Below are positions 15,432 to 21,660 of a DNA stretch of 21,660 nucleotides, one piece after another (position 1 is the stretch's first letter; the number at the start of each line of letters is the position of its first letter). Source of the stretch: Gammaproteobacteria bacterium. GTDB taxonomy: Bacteria > Pseudomonadota > Gammaproteobacteria > Pseudomonadales > Pseudohongiellaceae. The notes below the pieces were generated by a model, which worked only from the letters and a program-made list of their open reading frames with translations, did no database searches and was not told where the DNA came from. Both the position numbers and the translations under genes were made by a program. The DNA is taken from NCBI GenBank assembly GCA_002684935.1, contig NYWC01000091.1, positions 6,574 through 28,233 of the forward strand. The letters are read 5' to 3'.

Positions 15432-15738
15432 TCATGTGGATAAACCTGAGTTCAGGGCCTCGCGTCGGGTATGAAGCGCGTGAATAATGTCGGGGCCGCT
15501 AGGTTGTTTAATCATATTGGCGACCACGATTTCGCTGCCGTCGGCCCACATAATGCTGCGGCTGGCTACAGGCTGGCCGTCACGCATAAAACACTGTCTG
15601 ATCTTGGATTACGTCAGTGCTATTTCCTTCAGTGACTGTCTTTACCACGCGGGCCCGGCAAGCGCGGAGGTAGGCATCTTTGCGGAGCAATTCCAGTGTC
15701 TGGTACTGGCTCGAGACATAGGAATGAGTTTGTGACAT
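15432..15738 (-). pseudogene. Frameshifted, truncated AlaX-like alanyl-tRNA editing protein gene
   Basis: On the minus strand ATG 15738, with GGAGGT four bases upstream, opens a 52-codon frame with LELLRKDAYLRACRARVV and IQDQTVFYA and stops at 15580. A second frame (ATG 15587, overlapping by eight bases) continues the homology: RDGQPVASRSIMWADGSEIV and SGPDIIHAL, ending at 15432. Read together, with a small frameshift, they follow the N-terminal part of AlaX proteins, where DQTVFY is followed by a GGGQ block and then an ADG strand and a PDI-H strand. AlaX proteins deacylate mischarged tRNA(Ala). The C-terminal zinc-binding half is missing, so the product cannot edit. Two coupled small genes are the alternative. 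Confidence 0.5.
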
Positions 15739-15771
15739 GGCGACCTCCGGTTAAGTAAGAACGCATAGAGT

Positions 15772-15788
15772 ACTGCGGATACCGCAGT
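15772..15788. promoter_or_regulatory. Perfect 7-3-7 dyad, candidate operator
   Basis: ACTGCGG (15772-15778) and CCGCAGT (15782-15788) are perfect inverted arms around ATA. The dyad lies 24 bases upstream of the ribosome site of the minus-strand AlaX-like fragment and about 205 bases before hemH, in the divergent control region, so it could bind a dimeric repressor for either direction. A hairpin in RNA is the alternative. Confidence 0.4.
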
Positions 15789-15992
15789 GTAAGCGCTATG
15801 ATTACATGGCGCATAGAATGGTCAACGCAGCCACTAGCGCTGAGGCTAAAGAGCTCATAAAGCCCAATCCACTCGCTTCTCATGGGCGTATGTACAGCGC
15901 ATGAATTAGAAGTATGGAAGCCTGAATTGACCTGCGAGTCAGTAGCACGGCCATCCGCTGTTAAACCAGTTGAACGGAGAGGTAAAACGAAT

Positions 15993-17036
15993 ATGACGCA
16001 AGCAGTACTATTGATGAACTTGGGAACCCCAGCTGAACCGACAGCCAAGGGCTTGCGCGACTTTTACAAATATTTTTTCGCAGATCCCTACGTATTTGAT
16101 TTTAACCCGATCGGTCGCTGGCTGCTGCGCAACATGATAATCCTGCCATTTCGTGCCCCTCGCATCGCCAAGGACTATGCCGAGATATGGATGGATAGGG
16201 GCTCGCCGCTAAAGGTTTATGCGGATGAGATGGAATCCAGCGTGCAGGAGGCCTTCGATGCGCAGGGCCGCAAAGTACTGGTTCGAACCGGCATGGCCTA
16301 CAGCAAGCCTTTTGTCTGGGATGCCATGGCAGAACTTGAGGCAGCTGGGGCGTCGGATATATTGCTGCTGCCCATGTTTCCGCAGTACTCCACAGCAACG
16401 ACCGCGTCCATCTTCAACTCGGTAGAGAAGGCAGCAAAGCGCTGGAAGACGCCACCGCGACTGCATTTTGTCGACGACCTGTTTCAGGAGTCGGCTTTCA
16501 TCGAGGCATGGGCCTCTCTACTCAAAAAGCACGTGGACTATGATGACCTCGACCACGTTATTTTCAGCTACCACGGGGTGCCTGAAAAGACGATTAAGAA
16601 GGCAGACGCTAATGATGTCTGCCAATTCGGCGGCTGTTGCGATTCTGTCACTGACGCCAACAAGCTGTGTTACCGCATGCAGTGCATGCAGACCACTGCG
16701 GGTATTACTAGGCAGCTGGGATGGGAATCAGACAAGTATTCCGTTGCGTTCCAATCGCGCTTTGGTCCGCTGCCATGGATTCAGCCCTACCTCGATAACC
16801 ATATTGAACATCTAGTAGGGGAAGGCAAGAAACGCATCGCTGTAGTTACCCCGAGCTTCATATCGGATTGCCTGGAGACGCTATTTGAAATTGGCATCGA
16901 ATACCGGGAACAGTTTGACGAAGCAGGCGGCGAAGCTTTTCAGTTAGTCCCCAATCTCAACAATGATAAGGATTGGTTCCGGGCGGTTCATGCCATTGCT
17001 AGCGAGCATTTGCAGCAGTTTTCCCTAGTAAATTGA
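15993..17036 (+). CDS. hemH: Ferrochelatase
   Basis: The 347-residue protein inserts ferrous iron into protoporphyrin IX, the last step of protoheme synthesis. Landmarks are AVLLMNLGTPAEP at 4-16, MAYSKPF, LLLPMFPQYS at 124-133, the catalytic-site His194 in FSYHGVPEK, FQSRFGPLPWIQPY at 253-266 and Glu295 in SDCLETLFEI. Between His194 and the FQSRFG block lie five cysteines (210, 215, 216, 226, 231; CYRMQC at the end), an arrangement seen in a subset of bacterial ferrochelatases and possibly a metal site. An upstream in-frame ATG at 15882 would add 37 residues without homology; ATG 15993 is chosen for the family start and the GGAGAGG ten bases before it. It appears monocistronic. Confidence 0.95.
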   Translation: MTQAVLLMNLGTPAEPTAKGLRDFYKYFFADPYVFDFNPIGRWLLRNMIILPFRAPRIAKDYAEIWMDRGSPLKVYADEMESSVQEAFDAQGRKVLVRTGMAYSKPFVWDAMAELEAAGASDILLLPMFPQYSTATTASIFNSVEKAAKRWKTPPRLHFVDDLFQESAFIEAWASLLKKHVDYDDLDHVIFSYHGVPEKTIKKADANDVCQFGGCCDSVTDANKLCYRMQCMQTTAGITRQLGWESDKYSVAFQSRFGPLPWIQPYLDNHIEHLVGEGKKRIAVVTPSFISDCLETLFEIGIEYREQFDEAGGEAFQLVPNLNNDKDWFRAVHAIASEHLQQFSLVN

Positions 17037-17359
17037 CTTTGATTAAGGGCAAGAAATCGGACTGAGCTATCGAGCTGAGCAAGCTTTTTTGGTCCAGCCT
17101 TGCGCCTGAGATAGAGGTGGCGGCAGCGCCGCTGCCAGACACTTGCTGGTAAGCTGCCCCGACTTGAATTGCAAGGCAAGGCTCATGACAGGCGCGAGAA
17201 GCCGCGGAAAGCCCCACAAACTGCCAGTACACCTTATGAGGGATCCACAGTGGTCGGAGTTCGCACGTCACTTTGTCTTGCACTAACGCCCGTTGGCGTG
17301 GCACTTGCCTGCTGGCTGGGCATATGGGTGATTTTGTAGATCCCTTACAAGCAATTCGC
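17037..17359. other. Intergenic stretch downstream of hemH
   Basis: No gene is supported. A short hairpin AGCT/AGCT followed by six T (17073-17090) may end hemH transcription. GGCAGC and GCTGCC form a GC-rich inverted repeat near 17119-17133. A plus-strand frame ends in a hydrophobic segment near 17270-17338, but it lacks a start and ribosome site and is probably chance in GC-rich DNA. Confidence 0.4.
17073..17090 (+). terminator. Possible hemH terminator
   Basis: AGCT (17073-17076) pairs with AGCT (17082-17085) around GAGCA, and a run of T extends to 17090. The stem is only four to five pairs, so this is a weak candidate, 36 bases after the hemH stop. Confidence 0.35.
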
Positions 17360-17405
17360 AACCGAAAAGGGGGCACATTTTGAAGGATGTGCCCCCTTTT
17401 CGGTT
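17360..17405. terminator. 19-bp perfect inverted repeat, strong bidirectional terminator
   Basis: AACCGAAAAGGGGGCACAT (17360-17378) is exactly complementary to 17387-17405, with an eight-base loop. The GC-rich core flanked by A4 and T4 runs suits intrinsic termination in both directions. It lies 67 bases past the end of the minus-strand molybdenum hydroxylase operon and separates it from hemH. Confidence 0.85.
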
Positions 17406-17472
17406 TGCTTGCTTGTTAGCTTAGGAATTGGCGCAGTCTATAAGTGCGGTCTGGGATGACAGACCGAGGCGG

Positions 17473-18462
17473 TTACGCACTGATCGCGCGCTTCACCAGG
17501 TTTTGCATTAATGGCACTTTGAAGCCATTGTGCGCCAGGGTGCGAGCACCCGTGGTGGTCATTTCCTTGACTGATTCAGCAGTTTCAATCGATCTCACGC
17601 TGCCGCGTATCGCGTTCTCTACATCAGTTAAGCGGCGCGGTGTAGTCTGCACTGCGCCGACCACGATGCGAGAGTCCTGGATCCGACCATCGCTGACTTT
17701 GAACGCAGCAGCCACGTTAACAAGTGAGAAATCCCACACGTTGCGATCCGCAACCTTCTCCCAGTAGAAGTCGGCATTGGCCCAGGCGGAAGGAATCCTG
17801 ACAGCAGTCAGGATGTCACCGGGACGCAGAATAGTGGTGTTCTCAATATCGTTGGCTGGACCAACAAAGAAGTCCTGTGCTGAGACCACGCGCTCACCGC
17901 TCGAATTCTGAATCACCATATAGGCGTCCAGCGCCACGAGGGCTGGCGCAGTATCGGACGCACCGGCCGCAACACAGCGACTCTGGTCGAACAGCGCGTG
18001 TTCTCGGTTCATGCCTTGCGGCGTGTCCGCATAACAAAGGTTACCGCCGGCACGATAGCAGGACAGACCGCGGCGATAGTACCAGCAGCGTACATCCTGA
18101 CTCACATTACCGCCCAGGGTCCCAATGTTGCGAATTTGCGGGCTGGCTACCTTGCCGGCCGCATCGGCGAGTAGTGAAAAACTGCCGCGCACCAGGTCGC
18201 TGGTTGCGACTTCAGTCAAGGTAGTCAAAGCGCCGATTTCAATTCCGTCAGCGGTCTCGCGAATTCCACGCAGTGACTCAATAGCACTCAAATCGATAAG
18301 GGCGTCGGCGGACTTGGCGCGGTCTTTCAACCAGCCGTAAGTGTCCTGACCACCGCCAACTAACCAACCTCTCTCAGCGAGGCGGTCAGCAATCGCAAGC
18401 GCATCTTCAACCTGTACCGGTTGGTACAGTTCCATATTTGGCATTACGTCATGTGATGGCAT
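17473..18462 (-). CDS. Molybdenum hydroxylase FAD-binding subunit (PaoB/YagS-like, with [4Fe-4S] site)
   Basis: The 329-residue medium subunit carries electrons from the 2Fe-2S clusters to FAD. The FAD-binding motifs are VGGGQDTYGWLKD (35-47) and NIGTLGGN (112-119) in SPQIRNIGTLGGNVSQD. Four cysteines at 126, 135, 143 and 163 (RCWYYR, LSCYRAGGNLCYA, SRCVAAGASD) match the extra [4Fe-4S] cluster of PaoB and of the 4-hydroxybenzoyl-CoA reductase beta subunit. The rest fits the CO dehydrogenase flavoprotein C-terminal domain (VAAAFKVSDGRI, VVGAVQTTPRRL). It has no export signal and presumably rides with the Tat-bearing small subunit. It starts eight bases after the large-subunit stop and is the last gene of the operon. 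In E. coli paoABC the FAD gene is in the middle. Confidence 0.9.
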   Translation of the reverse strand: MPSHDVMPNMELYQPVQVEDALAIADRLAERGWLVGGGQDTYGWLKDRAKSADALIDLSAIESLRGIRETADGIEIGALTTLTEVATSDLVRGSFSLLADAAGKVASPQIRNIGTLGGNVSQDVRCWYYRRGLSCYRAGGNLCYADTPQGMNREHALFDQSRCVAAGASDTAPALVALDAYMVIQNSSGERVVSAQDFFVGPANDIENTTILRPGDILTAVRIPSAWANADFYWEKVADRNVWDFSLVNVAAAFKVSDGRIQDSRIVVGAVQTTPRRLTDVENAIRGSVRSIETAESVKEMTTTGARTLAHNGFKVPLMQNLVKRAISA

Positions 18463-18470
18463 AGTTCACC

Positions 18471-20915
18471 TCAGAAAGTATTAGTCTTTAAAGAACCGGC
18501 GCCGGAGCTATAGCTGTTGCCGGCTAGGTGATCGATGATCATGTCAGTCGTCACCGGTGCGGTGTTGAACAGATGTCCGCCCAGCGCATCGCGCAATGCA
18601 CTAGATAGAGCGGCAGCTGCCGCACCCTGAGTCGGTTCACCGATACCGCGTCCACCCGTTGGGTTTTGCGGATCAGGAATGTTCACACCCTGGGCAATGG
18701 TTTCAACCGGAACGTCCATATTGGTTGGTGGCTTGCACTGATACAGACCCGTGTTCGCCGGTAGGCCATTTTGTGGATCGTAGACGTGTTTCTCCAGACC
18801 AGACAGACCGACTCCCCAGACCGCGCCGCCACGCATGGCGTTTTCGAAGTTCTTGGGGTGCACCACAGTGCCGCAATCTGCAACTGACGTGTAGTCGATG
18901 ATTTCGTACTTGCCGGTATCAACATCCAGCTCGATTTCCATGAAGCCAATAACGTTCCCCGGTGGTTGGCCCACGCCTGGGATATTGTCCTTGGCAACCC
19001 CCACCAGACCTGAACCCGCCATGCCTTGCACCGCGATTTGGGTCAGTGGATTGATGTCATCTGGATACTCTTCACCGCTGAACTTGCCACCCAATTCCAT
19101 GGCGCGCTGTGCGGCTTCACCGTAGGAATAGCCCTGGCTGACATCACTGGAGTTGAATACCCGCTCGTTGCCAATCTCGTAATCATCCACAGCGCCGCCA
19201 AAATCCATCGCAGCGATTTCTTTCATCTTCTGGATGGCATCTTGGGCTGCTACCCAGTTGGTACGGGTGTGGGTAAAGATGGTATTGGAACCACCCTGTC
19301 CAGAGCTGTGCGGCAGGTAGCGGTCAGAGCGGCCCCGGACAATCTCACAACGCTCCCAGGGGATCTGCAGTGCTTCAGCTGCCGCGCGACAAGTTCCGGC
19401 GTAGGAATAGGTGCCGAGATTACCGACACCACTGTGGATGTAGAGTTTGCCGTCAGTACCAATGCGCAGAAGGCCATCGTATCCACGACCGCCAGCACCG
19501 TGATAGCCGAGGCCCACGCCGACGCCGCGTCGCTTACTGCCACCAATTTCTCGTGGCTGGCTGACTCGGTCTGACCAGTTAAACGCGCGCGCACCCTGGT
19601 CTAATGCTTCACGTACGAAGGCGCTGGTGACAGATCCCTGACCGCCTCCCTGGAAGCCATCGCTGTCCAGCACATTGACCTTGCGGAATGCAACCCGGTC
19701 CATGCCAACAGCGTCAGCGAGCTTGTCAGTCATTGGTGCGAGAACCGCGGCCATTTCATTTTGACCGGGCCCACGTTGGGCGCCGCGAGGCGTGGTATTG
19801 GTGTAAACAGAGATATGACGGAAACGCATGTTCTCCGGCTGATAAGCCACAGTGACGTGTTGTGCAGACGAGTTGCCGCTGCCGCCACCAGTCATGCCGC
19901 CATCATTGACGATTATCAGGTCGACAGCGGAAACCTTACCGTTTTCCTTCACGCCAGTTTTGATCCAGCCCTGCATGCCGGAGCGAGCTGACCCTATATA
20001 GAACTCCTGTTCGCGAGTAATACGCAACTGCACGGGTCGGTTAAGTACGCGAGAAAAGTTGCCGGTAATGGACATGTAAGGGTAAGGACCAATCTTCGAA
20101 CCAAAGCCGCCACCAGTGGCTTCGTTAATGAACACCAGGTCTTCAAGCGGGATGTTCAGCATTCGCGCAAGGCCGGCATTGTTGGCGCTCTGGCTCTGTG
20201 ATGAACCATGGAAGTAGCATTTCCCATTCTCCCAGTAAGCCATACAGGTGCGGGCTTCTAAAGAATGGTGCGGATAGCCCATTGTGACGAATGGCTCTTC
20301 AATGATTTGGGCAGCTTCTGCAAAGCCTGCCTGGATATCACCGAAAGCCCACTCGTTCGTAAATTCCGCGCCTTCAGGTTCGCGACCCGCGCGAAAGGCG
20401 TCGATTGCGCTCTGTGGCCATTTGATACTCTTGATCTGTGCGCCCCTTATCGGGGTGCCTTCGGGACCTTCTTCCTCGGTACGGACCAGTGCGTTCCCAT
20501 CGGGGTAGGCGTTAGGACCACTCGGAGACAGGCTTTCCAGCGGATCCACCACGAATTCACGACGTTCCAAATCAACGCGAATACGATCCAGTGCAGTTTC
20601 AGCAATCTCTTCTGAAGTTGCGGCCACCGCGAGTATGGGTTGGCCCACGTAGGTGATGTAATCGGAAGCCAGCGCCGGATTGGCGGGTGGCGCGACTGGC
20701 GGCAGGTCGTCGGCTGTGAAAATGCCAACCACGCCGTCCATGCGCAACGCTTCTGATGCATCGATGTTAACAACCCGTCCGGAGGGCATTGGGCTGGTGA
20801 GCAAACGGGCGAATACCATGCCCTCTGCCTTGTAGTCTTCCGCGTATTTGATTTCACCCGTGACCTTGCCCGGCACACAGGGAGGCATAAAATCTTTTCC
20901 TATATGTGTACTCAT
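18471..20915 (-). CDS. Molybdenum hydroxylase large subunit, molybdopterin-binding (PaoC/xanthine dehydrogenase type)
   Basis: The 814-residue subunit holds the molybdenum cofactor and oxidises the substrate by hydroxylation. Visible landmarks are the aldehyde oxidase/xanthine dehydrogenase N-domain (GKVTGEIKYAEDY, near 16-28), VGQPILAVAA (90-99), GGGFGSK (268-274), PRGAQRGPGQNEMA (376-389), HSGVGNLGTYSYAG (494-507) and the C-terminal GGRGIGEPTQGAAAAA with Glu760 as the expected catalytic base. The CO dehydrogenase active-site loop with its AYRCSFR-type sequence is absent, so this is not a true CoxL. Aldehydes or N-heterocycles are likely substrates, but specificity is unknown. The ATG overlaps the small-subunit stop by four bases (ATGA), indicating translational coupling. 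No maturation gene of the XdhC or PaoD type is in the window. Confidence 0.92.
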   Translation of the reverse strand: MSTHIGKDFMPPCVPGKVTGEIKYAEDYKAEGMVFARLLTSPMPSGRVVNIDASEALRMDGVVGIFTADDLPPVAPPANPALASDYITYVGQPILAVAATSEEIAETALDRIRVDLERREFVVDPLESLSPSGPNAYPDGNALVRTEEEGPEGTPIRGAQIKSIKWPQSAIDAFRAGREPEGAEFTNEWAFGDIQAGFAEAAQIIEEPFVTMGYPHHSLEARTCMAYWENGKCYFHGSSQSQSANNAGLARMLNIPLEDLVFINEATGGGFGSKIGPYPYMSITGNFSRVLNRPVQLRITREQEFYIGSARSGMQGWIKTGVKENGKVSAVDLIIVNDGGMTGGGSGNSSAQHVTVAYQPENMRFRHISVYTNTTPRGAQRGPGQNEMAAVLAPMTDKLADAVGMDRVAFRKVNVLDSDGFQGGGQGSVTSAFVREALDQGARAFNWSDRVSQPREIGGSKRRGVGVGLGYHGAGGRGYDGLLRIGTDGKLYIHSGVGNLGTYSYAGTCRAAAEALQIPWERCEIVRGRSDRYLPHSSGQGGSNTIFTHTRTNWVAAQDAIQKMKEIAAMDFGGAVDDYEIGNERVFNSSDVSQGYSYGEAAQRAMELGGKFSGEEYPDDINPLTQIAVQGMAGSGLVGVAKDNIPGVGQPPGNVIGFMEIELDVDTGKYEIIDYTSVADCGTVVHPKNFENAMRGGAVWGVGLSGLEKHVYDPQNGLPANTGLYQCKPPTNMDVPVETIAQGVNIPDPQNPTGGRGIGEPTQGAAAAALSSALRDALGGHLFNTAPVTTDMIIDHLAGNSYSSGAGSLKTNTF

Positions 20916-21496
20916 GCTATTTGCCCCGAGGCGCGTAACACGCCGTTGATATAGTGTTCATAGGCACCGCAGCGGCACAGATTTCCTGACAAGCCGGCGC
21001 GAACTTCCTCACGACTAGGTCGTGGGTTGCTGTTCAGCAAGGCGACTGCCGACATTACCTGACCTGGCGTGCAGAATCCGCACTGAGGCGAATTTTCATC
21101 TATGAATGCTTGCTGTACTGCATGCAAACTGCCATCTGCAGACTTGACGCCTTCGATGGAGACTACTGCCTTGTCCTTGACGTTATGGGTCAGGACCGAG
21201 CAGGCATAGTTGGGAACACCGTCGATTAACACTGTGCAGGCGCCACATTCACCACGGTTGCATCCAATCTTGGTGCCGGTGAGATCCAGTTTGTAGCGTA
21301 AGGTGTAGGCAAGTGTCTCCGAGGGCATGACATCCACCGGTCGACTTCGGCCGTTGATGTTCATCGTTATCAAGCGCTCAGCGGCCCCAGCCCCTGATTG
21401 GGCATTGGCGAGGTAGACTCCGGCACCGGTTGTAGCGGCAGCACCGGAGAAAATTACCCCCTTGATAAAACGTCTGCGTGTGAGTTTGGAATTCAC
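20912..21496 (-). CDS. Molybdenum hydroxylase [2Fe-2S] subunit with Tat signal (PaoA-like)
   Basis: The 194-residue small subunit starts with a twin-arginine signal (TRRRFIKG at 6-13, hydrophobic stretch to about 30, candidate cut after ANA near 32), so the folded complex is exported to the periplasm. The plant-type cluster has Cys79, Cys84, Cys87 and Cys99 in GCNRGECGACTVLIDGVPNYAC-like spacing, and the second cluster uses Cys139, Cys142, Cys174 and Cys176 (QCGFCTPGQ, NLCRCGAYEHY). The architecture equals that of E. coli PaoA. The start is GTG at 21496 with GGAGCT six bases upstream. It is the first gene of the operon; about 160 bases upstream remain in the window and no promoter was assigned with confidence. 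Confidence 0.92.
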   Translation of the reverse strand: MNSKLTRRRFIKGVIFSGAAATTGAGVYLANAQSGAGAAERLITMNINGRSRPVDVMPSETLAYTLRYKLDLTGTKIGCNRGECGACTVLIDGVPNYACSVLTHNVKDKAVVSIEGVKSADGSLHAVQQAFIDENSPQCGFCTPGQVMSAVALLNSNPRPSREEVRAGLSGNLCRCGAYEHYINGVLRASGQIA

Positions 21497-21660
21497 TGAC
21501 TTAGCTCCGTTTTTAAGTTGAGTAAATACATACAGTTAGCAGGGCTTAAATATGCATGTTTTAGAAGGATTACTGCGCTTATATCTACCGATGAGGCTAG
21601 ACTCTTTCCTCCCCAAAAGCAATATGACCACAGGGCGTGGAACCCCTTCAAAGCCTGTAA

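Noticed and set aside
15487..15735. 82-codon plus-strand open frame
   Set aside because: Antisense to the AlaX-like fragment, which has a ribosome site and recognisable residues; the plus-strand frame has neither.
16999..17376. 125-codon minus-strand open frame between hemH and the molybdenum hydroxylase operon
   Set aside because: It overlaps the end of hemH and half of the terminator hairpin, has no ribosome site and reads as low-information sequence.
18471..20915. Assignment of the large subunit as CO dehydrogenase CoxL
   Set aside because: The Cys-containing CoxL active-site loop is not present, and the Tat-exported small subunit and [4Fe-4S] FAD subunit fit the PaoABC type instead.

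Overview
The window looks like a chromosomal segment of a Gram-negative, aerobic, heterotrophic bacterium, most likely a gammaproteobacterium. The ModF-like ABC protein, the DUF3833 lipoprotein, the DmeF-type metal exporter and a ferrochelatase all point that way. A marine lineage is plausible because of the redoxin/cytochrome c/PHM-like monooxygenase, but this is inference from family memory, not from a search. No rRNA, tRNA, CRISPR array, phage gene, transposase or integrase was recognised.

Layout. Positions 2-940 hold the C-terminal part of a ModF-like tandem ABC ATPase cut by the window edge. Positions 941-1940 hold no intact gene, but contain a strongly self-complementary element (1484-1590) and traces of a decayed minus-strand gene. 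Positions 1941-6211 carry a plus-strand series: an exported PQQ-type sugar dehydrogenase, an orphan formyltransferase-fold protein, a debris stretch, a small membrane protein, an exported metallo-beta-lactamase-fold hydrolase and an ACT-domain protein. A DUF3833 lipoprotein (minus) faces them. A large penicillin-acylase-family Ntn hydrolase (7017-9449) converges with dmeF (9484-10413, minus). A secreted tyrosine-phosphatase-like protein (10560-11135) ends in a very good terminator hairpin.

Positions 11436-12968 are a clearly dead cytochrome c / PQQ sugar dehydrogenase fusion gene with six in-frame stops and at least two frameshifts. After a shared terminator comes a minus-strand gene for a periplasmic redoxin-like / cytochrome c / copper monooxygenase-like protein (13263-15122). 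Next lie a broken AlaX-like alanyl-tRNA editing gene (15432-15738, minus) and hemH (15993-17036, plus). The window ends with a compact minus-strand operon (21496 to 17473) for a Tat-exported molybdenum hydroxylase of the PaoABC/xanthine dehydrogenase type.

How the genes fit together. Most intact products are predicted to be exported or membrane bound: sugar dehydrogenase, MBL hydrolase, lipoprotein, acylase, DmeF, phosphatase, copper monooxygenase and molybdenum hydroxylase. The segment therefore reads as a patchwork of periplasmic oxidoreductases and hydrolases rather than one pathway. Links by cofactor exist (heme from HemH for cytochromes, a molybdenum-related ModF and a molybdenum enzyme), but the genes are kilobases apart and joint regulation is not shown. 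Gene decay is unusually visible: one large pseudogene, one clear fragment and two fainter remnants.
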